From NCBI GenBank assembly GCA_037141055.1, contig JBAXDH010000031.1, forward strand, positions 1 through 32,872: DNA of 32,872 bases, read 5' to 3'. Below, one piece after another: positions 1 through 8,200 of the stretch. The position numbers and the translations under genes were made by a program. The DNA comes from CAIVAT01 sp037141055 (lineage in GTDB: Bacteria; Bacteroidota; Bacteroidia; Bacteroidales; FEN-979). The notes below the pieces were generated by a model. It ran no database searches. It was not told the DNA's origin and saw only the letters and a program-made list of their open reading frames with translations. The first letter of the stretch is position 1; each line of letters starts with the position of its first letter.

Positions 1-1931
1 AGGTAGGCCACATGATGGCTTGGTTCGTTGCCATGCACGTAATTTCCGATCAGGCCGGCGCGGGTCACATCTTCGGTTTCATTGAAATATTTGTCGTCGA
101 GGTACATGGTGAAAAGGGAATCGAGCCGTCGGATGAAGGGCTTTTCTCCGCCCATCATGCCGATATAAGCGGGGATGTCATGGGGCACATAGAGTGAATA
201 ATTCCATGAATTTCCCTCGATGAAACCCTGTCCGACGGTTCGCAGCGGATCAAACGGTGTTTTCCAGGTGCCGTCTGCCTTTTTAGCACGGATAAATCCT
301 GTCGACGGGTCGAACAGGTGCCGGTAATTCAGGGCGCGATCGCGGAACAGCTGCAGCTGGTTTTCGGCAAACTGTTTCACCTGGTCGGAAGGTTCTTTTG
401 CATCGATGATTGCCCGCGCAAACCGGGCGATGGTATAATCGTCGTAGGAATATTCGAGGGTAACCGAAGCGGAACTGCCCGATATTTCATCCGGCACAAA
501 CCCGTACTTCATGTAATCCGCGATGCCGTCGTACAATGGATTGGTTGCTGTCGTTATGCAGGCTTTAAAGGCTTTTTCCGCATCGAACCCCCTGATCCCT
601 TTCACATATGCGTCGGCGATGACAGGCACGCTGTGATAACCGATCATGCACCAGTTTTCGTTGCCGTGATGAGACCACACGGGAAGCATGTGTTCAGGGC
701 TCTGGTCAAAATGGGCCAGCATGGAGCTGACCATGTCGGAGGTGCGTTTGGGGTAAAGCAATGTCAGCAGGGGATGCTCGGCACGGTAAGTATCCCAGAG
801 GGAAAAGATGGTGTAGTTGGTAAAGTCTTCAGCCTTATGGATGCTCTGATCGGCGCCGCGGTACAGGCTGTCGACATCGTTATATACCACCGGTGACTGC
901 AGGGCATGATAGAATGCCGTATAAAAGTTCACTTTCCGGTCGTCCGGTCCTTCAACCCGGATGCGGTTCAGTTCCGTTTCCCATGCCTTCGCGGCTTCCG
1001 CGCGGGTTTTTTCAAAGTCCCAGTGCGGAATTTCCGTTTCGAGGTTTTGCATGGCGCCCTCCATGCTTACCGCCGAAAGGCCGATCCTGATTTTTATTTT
1101 TTCGCCGGCGCGCGTTGAAAAATCGAAATGAGCCCTGATCTTTTTGCCCGCCATCTCCGGGAAGTTTTCCTGCTGGTTGAATCTTCGCCAGAAGCCCCGG
1201 TAAACCAGCTTTTCATCATTCCGGAACCCATAGGATTTGAATGGTTTTGAAAAACTGAGGGCAAAGTAGATGTACCGGGTCCGGGCCCATCCCCTTGTAA
1301 TCCGGTACCCGGTAATCAGCGTGTCGTTGTGAACCCTGACATACGCCCATAAGACCTTTCCGTCGTAATTGTAAATACCGTGGAGCATGTCGAGGATGAT
1401 GTGTGCACTGTCGCTTTCGGGGAATGTGTATTGATGAAACCCGGCACGGGTGGTGGCGGTAAGTTCGGCGTCCACATCCGGGTCGTCGAGGTGAACTTTA
1501 TAATAACCGGGGGATGCTTTTTCAGTCTCTTTACGAAACCTTGAACGGTAGCCGGTTTCAGGATGATCAGCGGTTCCCGGGTTCAACTGAAGTTTTCCTA
1601 CGGTCGGCATGATCAGGAAATCGCCCAGGTCGGAATGGCCGGTACCGTTGAAATGGGTGTGGCTGAATCCAACGATGGTTTTATCAAGATATTGGTAACC
1701 GGCGCAATAGCGGTACACATCCGGGTTGTACTTTCCATCCTTTTCGTAGGGAATGGTATCGGTGTCGGGACTCAGCTGGACAAAACCAAACGGAACACAC
1801 GCGCCGGGGAAGGTGTGGCCCATTTCCTGGGTACCGATGAATGGGTTGACATACCCGGTGAGGGTTTGAGCATTTACGCAGAGGATCCCGGAAATCCAGG
1901 CAACGAGAATGAGTTGGATGATTTTGTTCAT
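1..1931 (-). CDS. GH92 family alpha-mannosidase, secreted (3' end cut off by window)
   Basis: Exo-acting, Ca-dependent alpha-mannosidase of glycoside hydrolase family 92, which trims mannose from N-glycans or mannans in the periplasm or at the surface. I translated the minus strand from the ATG at 1931: 643 residues are visible and no stop occurs. A signal peptide ends at about residue 21 (VNA/Q). Family landmarks follow in order: NPFIGT and GHTFPGA near residues 29-45, GFSHTHFNGTGHSDLG, the FHQYTFP block, YTIFSLWDTYRAEHPL, GNENWC at 423-428 with GYHSVP after it, and GNEPSHH at 634-640. Glu636 of the last motif is the likely general acid. The window stops just after it, so the C-terminal Asp-rich block holding the presumed general base is not seen; GH92 proteins are usually 730-800 residues. 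Whether it carries a T9SS tail cannot be told. Family assignment is secure; the exact linkage (alpha-1,2, 1,3 or 1,6) cannot be read. Confidence 0.93.
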   Translation of the reverse strand, partial: MNKIIQLILVAWISGILCVNAQTLTGYVNPFIGTQEMGHTFPGACVPFGFVQLSPDTDTIPYEKDGKYNPDVYRYCAGYQYLDKTIVGFSHTHFNGTGHSDLGDFLIMPTVGKLQLNPGTADHPETGYRSRFRKETEKASPGYYKVHLDDPDVDAELTATTRAGFHQYTFPESDSAHIILDMLHGIYNYDGKVLWAYVRVHNDTLITGYRITRGWARTRYIYFALSFSKPFKSYGFRNDEKLVYRGFWRRFNQQENFPEMAGKKIRAHFDFSTRAGEKIKIRIGLSAVSMEGAMQNLETEIPHWDFEKTRAEAAKAWETELNRIRVEGPDDRKVNFYTAFYHALQSPVVYNDVDSLYRGADQSIHKAEDFTNYTIFSLWDTYRAEHPLLTLLYPKRTSDMVSSMLAHFDQSPEHMLPVWSHHGNENWCMIGYHSVPVIADAYVKGIRGFDAEKAFKACITTATNPLYDGIADYMKYGFVPDEISGSSASVTLEYSYDDYTIARFARAIIDAKEPSDQVKQFAENQLQLFRDRALNYRHLFDPSTGFIRAKKADGTWKTPFDPLRTVGQGFIEGNSWNYSLYVPHDIPAYIGMMGGEKPFIRRLDSLFTMYLDDKYFNETEDVTRAGLIGNYVHGNEPSHHVAY

Positions 1932-1959
1932 GTTATTCGATAATTATCGGACAAAAAGT

Positions 1960-2143
1960 TCTCGCAGATTTTCGCAGAAAAGGCCGCAGATTTTCGCAGA
2001 AAATTAAATAAAATTCAACAAGAAAGCGTGGTTATGATATCTGAATTTGCTTTCAAAAAAAAATATTCTGTTCATCCTCATTTCAATAAATATTCACGGA
2101 AATCTGCGTGAATCTGCGGCCTTTTCTGCGAGAATCTGCGAGA
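1960..2143. repeat. Imperfect inverted repeat, arms about 43 bp, between GH92 and nucleoid-protein genes
   Basis: The left arm is 1960-2002 and the right arm 2101-2143, in opposite orientation, with about 98 bp between them. A 20-bp core is exact (1973-1992 against 2111-2130, core CGCAGAAAAGGCCGCAGATT). Each arm also contains short direct repeats of the CGCAGA type, so the element looks like a string of small units copied in both directions. It could fold into a large hairpin in the 3' part of the upstream transcript. No coding capacity is seen. A shorter related copy lies at 3288-3298. Confidence 0.75.
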
Positions 2144-2190
2144 AAAAAATTGCAAGAAAAAATCTGCAGGAAAATTCATCGTCAGACCAG

Positions 2191-3234
2191 TTAACTTTCT
2201 TCTTTAAAGAACAGCTTATAATAATGCAACTGTTTTACTTCGTCGTAATCCTTTTCCACCATCTGTCGGTCGCCGTGAATGTAAACATGGAAGTTCTTGT
2301 CCAGTTTTATCACACTCTTCATAAACCTCGATTGCCGTTTCAGTGCGCTTTCGGAGATCTGGAAATTCCCGGGGATGTCGAGATCGTGTTCATCCCGGAA
2401 CTGATTTTTGTACTCGGAAAAAGAGTTGATGATTTCTGGTGAACCGAGCACCTGTTCGTTGAAATCTTCCATCCCGAACGACTCATTCTCTTTCAGGAAT
2501 TTCATGGATCGGTTGAGCATATCGGCCTGGTCGACCCTCGAGACTTCAAAATCCTGAGGAAGTTTGTCTGTCACGAATTTTTTGCACAGGTCCATCACGG
2601 CCCGGGTGTTGTTAAAATTATCGGAACGGGGTTTGACCTGCAGGAAATCGTCGCGCCAGTATTGTGCTTCGCTGCCTTTGTTGAGGTTGTCGATGATGGC
2701 GACCATATAACCCTCTTCGCGTCCGGCATTGAAGATAAGGCATCCCTTGTCGAGTTTGTTGATGTTGATGCCGTCGTCGTGGCCGATTTCGAATGAGTCC
2801 CTTACGGGGTACACTTTCAGGTAGGTTTCGCGGGACTCCGATTTAAACAGCCCGACAGCATCCACGTTTTCATTGTTGACAAAACAATCTTTAAAATGGG
2901 CAATGTAAAATTCACCGTTTTTTATCTTCGGATGGGATGAGTGCCGGTAAAGGTGGCGGGCAAGATTCTGCGACTGTTCAAGCAGGCACCCGGGATCATC
3001 AAAAATGGCCGAGGCATAGTGAAAGACCTCGTTCAGTTCAATCTCCGAAGGATGGGTGAAGTTATACATTTCCTCGGATTTGAATGGAGAGAGGAAATAC
3101 TGCCGCAGCAGCGGCCTGATCACGTCACTGATCTTCGGAATTTTATTTGAAAGCACAACCCCTTCGTCGGCCGATTTATTGCCGACTTTATGGACAGCGA
3201 GTGCGGTTAGCACAGATGCATCGAAATTTATCAT
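2191..3234 (-). CDS. Nucleoid-associated protein, NdpA/YejK (37-kDa) family
   Basis: 347 residues, close to the usual family length of about 335-350. These proteins bind the nucleoid; their precise role is not settled. The N-terminus (MINFDASVLTALAVHKVGNK) matches the family start, where a conserved His-Lys-Val-Gly follows a short helix. The middle has the family-like HFKDCF and DAVGLFKSE segments at about residues 117-134, and the acidic second half contains a DFNEQVLG element. There is no signal peptide or membrane segment, so it is cytoplasmic. A Bacteroidetes -7 element (TAATTTTG, 3261-3254) sits about 20 bases before the ATG and supports this start and its own promoter. The gene stands alone between the PepSY operon and the GH92 gene, and related short repeats lie on both sides of it. 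Assignment rests on overall sequence resemblance and not on a catalytic motif. Confidence 0.85.
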   Translation of the reverse strand: MINFDASVLTALAVHKVGNKSADEGVVLSNKIPKISDVIRPLLRQYFLSPFKSEEMYNFTHPSEIELNEVFHYASAIFDDPGCLLEQSQNLARHLYRHSSHPKIKNGEFYIAHFKDCFVNNENVDAVGLFKSESRETYLKVYPVRDSFEIGHDDGININKLDKGCLIFNAGREEGYMVAIIDNLNKGSEAQYWRDDFLQVKPRSDNFNNTRAVMDLCKKFVTDKLPQDFEVSRVDQADMLNRSMKFLKENESFGMEDFNEQVLGSPEIINSFSEYKNQFRDEHDLDIPGNFQISESALKRQSRFMKSVIKLDKNFHVYIHGDRQMVEKDYDEVKQLHYYKLFFKEES

Positions 3235-3253
3235 GGAATGGATTTGACCGGCT

Positions 3254-3261
3254 CAAAATTA
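3254..3261 (-). promoter_or_regulatory. Bacteroidetes -7 promoter element for the nucleoid-associated gene
   Basis: The minus strand reads TAATTTTG, an exact TAnnTTTG match. It would place the transcript start near 3247, some 13 bases before the ATG at 3234. No convincing -33 TTTG was found. Confidence 0.5.
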
Positions 3262-3287
3262 GGGTATTCCTTGATGGGGTGAATAAA

Positions 3288-3298
3288 AATCTGCGAGA
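3288..3298 (+). repeat. Short copy of the AATCTGCGAGA repeat
   Basis: Eleven bases identical to 2133-2143, in the same orientation as the right arm of the inverted repeat at 1960-2143. It lies between the end of the PepSY gene and the promoter of the nucleoid-associated gene, so that gene is bracketed by the same repeat family. Confidence 0.5.
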
Positions 3299-3304
3299 AC
3301 CCAT

Positions 3305-3871
3305 CTACGAATAGAAGATCAGGAAAAGAGCCGGTAAAATTATCCCGATGGCGGTGAGCCAGGCACCACGGCCAAGAATACCGTTTTTACCACGCAGGAT
3401 AAAGAGTCCTGTGATCGCAAGAACGATCAGAGCAGCCGCGTAAAGGTCAGAGAACCATGTGTATAGTTTCTTAAAATTGTTGTAGTGCAACAGGTTCATC
3501 TCTTTGATCACATACCGGGTGGTTTTGCGTTCCATCTCTGCATCTCCGGTATTCAGATCAATATAAACGAATCCTTTGTTGAGAAAGATCTGAACATATC
3601 CTTCGCCGGTAATAAAACTTTTATATTGATCCCTTTGATGAACCTGGTCAAGGATACTGTATACATAAGTTTGATCGGCTATGCCATTCTTTGGCAGTGA
3701 TACTTTGAGATTGCTGTAAGACTTGCCATAATCCGGATGTTGAAAATCGCCCGATTTGAAATGGTTCATCACGATGCCTGAAATGGCATAGATCAGCGTC
3801 ATGCCAACGCATAAATATCCAATATCGCGGTGAAGCAGATTGTTCCACCGGCGAAGCGTTTTAGTCTGCAT
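3305..3871 (-). CDS. PepSY-associated transmembrane protein
   Basis: 188 residues. Family members are small inner-membrane proteins with a periplasmic PepSY-like part between membrane helices, often found near iron, haem or metal uptake and reduction genes. The N-terminus has the typical 'RRWNNLLHRDIGYLCVG' entry into helix 1 (about residues 17-36, with ISGIVMNH at its end). A periplasmic stretch of about 100 residues holds the EGYVQIFLNKGFVYIDLNTG strand region, and two C-terminal helices follow at about 143-160 and 168-187. The start lies 2 bases after the stop of the upstream lipoprotein gene, so the two are surely co-transcribed and probably translationally coupled. No metal-binding cluster is evident. 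The family call is good; the substrate or partner is unknown. Confidence 0.8.
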   Translation of the reverse strand: MQTKTLRRWNNLLHRDIGYLCVGMTLIYAISGIVMNHFKSGDFQHPDYGKSYSNLKVSLPKNGIADQTYVYSILDQVHQRDQYKSFITGEGYVQIFLNKGFVYIDLNTGDAEMERKTTRYVIKEMNLLHYNNFKKLYTWFSDLYAAALIVLAITGLFILRGKNGILGRGAWLTAIGIILPALFLIFYS

Positions 3872-3873
3872 GG

Positions 3874-4428
3874 TTATTTCAGTTCAGAGAATTTATCGGC
3901 TTCTACAGAGTAGGTTGACAAGTGGTCTTTTCCGCTGTTTTTGAGATCTTCACGCAAGGCATTGATCTGGTCAAGTTTGTCCTGTACGTCTGCTGTCTCA
4001 TGTCCTTTCGCTCCGGTATGAATTCCAACACTGGCGGTTCCCTCAGGTTTTGTAACCTCTGCTTCCCATTCATTGAGATATTTGGCGTCGATGCGCTCTT
4101 CTCTCAGGGTGCCGAAAACACGAACTTTACTTCCCGAGAGGGCCTCATCAAACTTCACAATAGCGGGACCCGTTGTTATTTCAATACGCAGGCTGTCGGT
4201 TCCATCAACCAGAAACATTCGTTTACCACCATGTTTACAAATATGAAAAACAGTACCTTCAATGATAACCGGCTTGTCAATGCAGCTGTCGGCCTGTTTT
4301 TCAAAAGTGAGCACCGTCAGCCTGGTGGTGTCATTTTTAGCTGTTGCAGCAGTTTCTTTGGTTCCCTGGTTACAGGCAACGATCGCAAACAGGACCACGA
4401 TCATCAGCGGAAGGAATCTCTTTATCAT
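3874..4428 (-). CDS. Lipoprotein with OB-fold-like domain, partner of the PepSY-TM protein
   Basis: 184 residues from the ATG at 4428; an in-frame ATG at 4455 exists, but the only promoter-like element lies between the two, so the shorter form is preferred. It starts with a lipoprotein signal (lipobox IVAC, Cys19), giving a periplasmic lipid-anchored protein. Residues of about 35-115 resemble a small beta-barrel of the nucleic-acid-binding-like OB type: 'KPVIIEGTVFHICKHGGKRM' followed by FLVDGTDSLRIEI and SGSKVRVFGTLREERID. The CKHGGK turn with a Cys and a His could be a metal site, which is inference. The C-terminal 60 residues are charged and helical, with a DQINALREDLKNSGKDH stretch. It is the first gene of a two-gene operon with the PepSY-TM gene. 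I do not recognise a named family, so the function is open. Confidence 0.7.
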   Translation of the reverse strand: MIKRFLPLMIVVLFAIVACNQGTKETAATAKNDTTRLTVLTFEKQADSCIDKPVIIEGTVFHICKHGGKRMFLVDGTDSLRIEITTGPAIVKFDEALSGSKVRVFGTLREERIDAKYLNEWEAEVTKPEGTASVGIHTGAKGHETADVQDKLDQINALREDLKNSGKDHLSTYSVEADKFSELK

Positions 4429-4452
4429 AAGGCTTAAGTTTGGTTTCTGATG

Positions 4453-4460
4453 CAAAGATC
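4453..4460 (-). promoter_or_regulatory. Probable -7 element of the lipoprotein/PepSY operon
   Basis: The minus strand reads GATCTTTG, one mismatch to TAnnTTTG, 25 bases before the ATG at 4428. Its place inside the longer reading frame from 4455 is the main reason to choose the 4428 start. Confidence 0.35.
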
Positions 4461-4492
4461 AGAATATTTCTGTTATTTTAAAAACAGAATAT
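4460..4492. promoter_or_regulatory. Palindromic operator candidate in the divergent region
   Basis: CAGAA-TAT-TTCTG at 4460-4472 is a 5-3-5 inverted repeat. The half-site with its flank (CAGAATAT) recurs in direct orientation at 4485-4492, and the whole stretch reads as ATATTTCTGTT...AACAGAATAT with a one-base bulge. It directly abuts the -7 element of the lipoprotein/PepSY operon, where a repressor or activator could bind. No regulator gene is adjacent, so the binding protein is unknown. Confidence 0.35.
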
Positions 4493-4524
4493 CCATAATG
4501 CGTGAATCACAAGGTTTTATTCCG

Positions 4525-4532
4525 TATCTTTG
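4525..4532 (+). promoter_or_regulatory. Bacteroidetes -7 promoter element for the RRM gene
   Basis: TATCTTTG followed by C, an exact TAnnTTTG match. The transcript would start near 4539, leaving an untranslated leader of about 135 bases before the ATG at 4676. That is long for this window, where other leaders are 13-35 bases. Confidence 0.55.
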
Positions 4533-4675
4533 CAGCGGCTTTTGAAAATTCAGAGATCCACAAGGCAAGCCAATCAGCCGTTATCACCTCCTCGAAGTTA
4601 TATCGCCGCCGGTTTCTTCTCGTGATTGAAGCTTGAAATCACCAGCCATCCAATATTCATTCACTAAACAAGTAC

Positions 4676-5059
4676 ATGAAAAACATTTTTGTATCAAATT
4701 TGAGTTTCAGGATCAACGATGAAGATCTGAAACAGGCGTTTGCTGACTATGGAGCCGTAACATCAGCTAAAGTGATTAAAGACAATTTTTCCGGGAGGTC
4801 GAGAGGTTTTGGCTTTGTGGAAATGACCAATGATGAAGAAGCTGCTAAAGCTATTGAAGAACTGAACAATGCCGAATTCGACGGCAAAGTAATGACTGTT
4901 TCGGAAGCCAGGCCAAAGACTGACCGTAAACCCGGCGGTTTTGGTGACTCACGCGGTGGCGGACACAGCGATTCACGTGGTGGCAGCCCCCGTGGCGGCG
5001 AATCACGCGGTGGCGGTTATGGTGACCGTTCCCAGGGCGGTTTCAAAAAAAGATATTAA
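4676..5059 (+). CDS. RRM-type RNA-binding protein with glycine/RGG-rich tail
   Basis: 127 residues. A single RNA recognition motif fills residues 2-80: RNP2 is IFVSNL (4-9) and RNP1 is RGFGFVEM (43-50), with the aromatic residues that stack on RNA present in both (Phe5, Phe45, Phe47). The tail (about 86-127) is Gly/Arg/Ser-rich with repeated SRGGG/SRGG units and ends in KKRY, like cold-induced plant and cyanobacterial Rbp proteins and the RRM proteins common in Bacteroidetes. It is cytoplasmic and expected to bind single-stranded RNA and act as a chaperone or post-transcriptional regulator; targets cannot be inferred. It is monocistronic: it has its own -7 element and long leader, and a strong terminator lies 130 bases after the stop. 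Confidence 0.93.
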   Translation: MKNIFVSNLSFRINDEDLKQAFADYGAVTSAKVIKDNFSGRSRGFGFVEMTNDEEAAKAIEELNNAEFDGKVMTVSEARPKTDRKPGGFGDSRGGGHSDSRGGSPRGGESRGGGYGDRSQGGFKKRY

Positions 5060-5090
5060 TCAGCGATTTACTTTTCCTGTGCTGAATTCG

Positions 5091-5144
5091 TAAGTGCCCA
5101 TCCTTTTTTTTCATAATATTGTTTATGGAAAAATCGGGCACTTA
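5091..5144. repeat. Long 3' hairpin after the RRM gene
   Basis: TAAGTGCCC (5091-5099) and GGGCACTTA (5136-5144) are perfect 9-base inverted arms. The inside is largely self-complementary too (a T-run plus CATAA against TTTATGGAAAAA), so almost the whole 54 bases can pair. No T-run follows directly, so it is not a simple intrinsic terminator. It could be a stability element at the RRM mRNA 3' end or part of a small RNA. Confidence 0.55.
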
Positions 5145-5182
5145 TGAATAAAAGCGCGTTCTGCATTTTCACAATATTTTAA
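5144..5182 (+). other. Twelve-codon mini-ORF upstream of the terminator
   Basis: ATG at 5144 to TAA at 5182 encodes MNKSAFCIFTIF. It lies between the hairpin at 5091-5144 and the terminator at 5188-5221, which is where a leader peptide of an attenuator would be. A -7-like TAATATTG at 5113-5120 could start such a leader. There is no independent evidence of translation; it could be chance. Confidence 0.2.
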
Positions 5183-5187
5183 GTCAA

Positions 5188-5221
5188 CCCGGCCTCCGAA
5201 ATGGAGTAGCCGGGATTTTTT
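5188..5221 (+). terminator. Intrinsic terminator between RRM and A2M genes
   Basis: CCCGGC (5188-5193) pairs with GCCGGG (5209-5214), extended inside by CTCC/GGAG around a GAAAT loop, and is followed by ATTTTTTAT. This is the clearest rho-independent terminator in the window. It ends the RRM transcript or acts as an attenuator for the A2M gene 49 bases downstream. Confidence 0.8.
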
Positions 5222-5269
5222 ATTCCGCACATCAGCATGTGATTAGATCAGCACCTTAAACCTTTTGTC

Positions 5270-8200
5270 ATGAAAAAAAAATCCCTTTACCTGGTTCTTG
5301 CCGGCATCATTATTTTAACCGGCATCGTGCTTGTTATTGTCCTCAGCGGGAAAAACCGGCATTCAACAATCCGGGTTAATCCTGCCTTCCGGGAATATGT
5401 CCATGGGTTTACCACCGGCATAGTTTCCACAGGAACCACGATCAAGGTGAAACTTGCCGATGATTTTGCGGATACTGCAACCTTCAACACCCAGGTAAAC
5501 CAGACCTTTTTTAAGTTTAGCCCGGCGATGAAGGGAAAAACCTACTGGAGCGACAGCCGCACCCTTGTTTTTCAGCCGGAAGAAAAACTGCCCCAGGACC
5601 GGGAATACACCGTCGAATTTTACCTTTCTCAACTGCTGACGGTTCCCGACTCGCTTAAAACCATGACATTCCAGTTCCGCACCATGGCACAGGATTTTTC
5701 GGTGGAGGTGGATAATCATAAGGCATATTCCCATGAAAACCTTTCAATAGGGCAACTAAACGGCACGGTTCTGACTTCCGATGTTGCCGATGACCAGCAG
5801 GTAGAGAAAATCCTTTCGGCAAACCAGGGCGGAAAAGAGCTGGCCATTGCATGGGCACACGATCAGAAGAAACGGGCCCACTATTTCCGGGTCGATTCGA
5901 TCGCAAGGGGCAAAGAGTCCGGTGAAGTTAAACTGGTATGGGACGGCGCCCCGATAGATTCGAAAACAAGCGGGAAAACGACTGTTGAGATTCCCGCTGT
6001 CAATGATTTTAAAGTCTTGTCGGTGAAGAGCTATCCCTATACACAGCAGTGCTGGCGGGTACAGTTTTCAGATCCCCTGAAACCGGACCAGAACCTCGAC
6101 GGGCTGTTCAGTGTCGGAAAATACAACAACGTGCGCTACACTGTCGAAGACAACCTGCTGTGGATTTATCTGCCGGAGACTGAGAACAGCAAAGTCAGTC
6201 TGACCCTGGAACCATCCATCCGGAACATAAACCAGGTTCCGCTAGGCAAAAGATTTTCGCAACAGGTGGCGGTCGACAACACGAAACCGAATGTGCGTTT
6301 TGTCGGCGACGGGGTGATCCTTCCGGGTAGCAACGGGATGCTGCTGCCGTTTGAGGCCGTGAACCTGAATGCGGTGGACGTCAAAGTCATCCGGATTTTT
6401 GCAAGCAACATTCTCCAGTTCCTGCAGGTCAATGATTTAAATGATAATTCGCAGCTTGCACGGGTTGGCAGGGTGGTGCTGAAAAAAACAATCCCGCTCA
6501 CGGGGATAACGGACTACAGCAAATGGAACCGCTATTCCATCGACCTTTCAACGCTCATCAGCGCCGAACCCGGTGCCATTTACTCGGTCTCGCTCAGGTT
6601 TAAGAAAAACTATTCAACCTATCCGTGTGAGGAACAGGATTCACTGAAATCAACATCAAACGACATGATGCTGATGGAGGATCCCGAGAAGGACAATGAT
6701 CAGAACTGGGATTATTTCAGCAGTTACGAGGAAAGTGACTACCGCGAAGGAGGATGGGAAAACTATCACTGGGAGCAACGCGACGATCCCTGCAAGGCAT
6801 CGTACTTTTTCAATAAAACCGTCAGCCGGAATGTCCTGGCATCCGACCTGGGATTGATAGCCAAAGCCGGTAGTGACGGTAATTATCATGTGTATGTCAC
6901 CGACCTTATTTCTACAAAACCTCAGAAGGGTGTTGCAATCGAATTTTTCAACTTCCAGCTGCAAAGCATCGGCAAAGCTGCCACCGATGCGGAGGGCATG
7001 GTCATGGTTCCCCTGAAGAAAATGCCGTTCATTATCGTTGCACGCAACGGCGCACAAACAGGATACCTGAAGCTGACCGATGGAAATGCGCTTTCCCTCA
7101 GCATGTTCGATGTAAGCGGCGAGCCGGTGCAGAAGGGAATCAAAGGGGTTATCTACGGGGAGCGCGGTGTGTGGAGGCCTGGCGATTCGATTTACCTCAC
7201 GTTCGTGCTGGAGGATAAGCAGCACCAGTTGCCTGTTCATCACCCGGTGAGCATGACGCTATTCAACCCGTCGGGACAGATGATCAACCGCATGGTAAGG
7301 ACAACACAGGTGAACGGGTTTTTCAATTTCAGCACCGCCACTGCGTGGGATGCGCCAACCGGAAACTGGCTTGCAAAAGTAAACGTGGGAGGTGCCGAAT
7401 TTCAGAAAACGCTGAAAATAGAAACAGTGAAACCAAACCGGCTGAAGATCAGGTTTGATTTCAAAGCCGGGAAGCTGATCAAAGACAAGGTTCCGTCGGC
7501 GATGCTCGAAGCAAACTGGCTTACCGGAGCCACTGCACGCAATCTCAAGGCCAAAGTGATGCTGACACTGTCGAAATCGGTTACGGCGTTCAAAAATTAC
7601 CCGGGATATGTATTCGACAATCCCACAGCCGGTTTTGCCGCCGAAAACATCACCGTGTTCGATGGCCGGCTTGATGAAAACGGCCGCACGCTGGTCACAC
7701 CGAAAATCCACGTGACCAACATCGCTCCCGGGGCGCTGAAAGCGAGTTTCGAGACCATGGTTTTCGAGGATGGCGGAGACTTCAGCGTTGACAGGTTCAC
7801 CATCCCGTATTATCCGTACCAGTCTTATGCCGGTATCAGCGTTCCCGCCGGCGCAAACGGCGACCGGGTTCTGTACACCGATAAAACATATGATATCAGC
7901 CTGCTGAATGTGGATGCCGAAGGCACACTGGTTCCCTCAAACCGCCTGAAGGTCGAAGTGTATAAGCTCGAGTGGCGCTGGTGGTGGGATGACACGGAGG
8001 CAGGATCGGCGGATTTCATATCCACGGCCTATATCAGGCCTGTGGATTCAGGAACAGTTAAAACAGTGAACGGAAAGGCCACGTTTGCATTCCAGGCGGA
8101 GTATAACAACTGGGGCCGGTACCTCATCAAGGTGACCGATAAAGCCTCGGGTCATGCAACCGGGAAAGTGGTGTATGTCGACTGGCCCGGTTATTACCGC

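Noticed and set aside
318..896. Open frame of 192 codons on the plus strand
   Set aside because: It lies antisense to the GH92 gene, which reads through the same region on the minus strand with conserved family motifs.
2047..2442. Plus-strand open frame of 131 codons over the inverted repeat
   Set aside because: Half is repeat DNA and half is antisense to the nucleoid-associated gene; the translation has no coherent domain.
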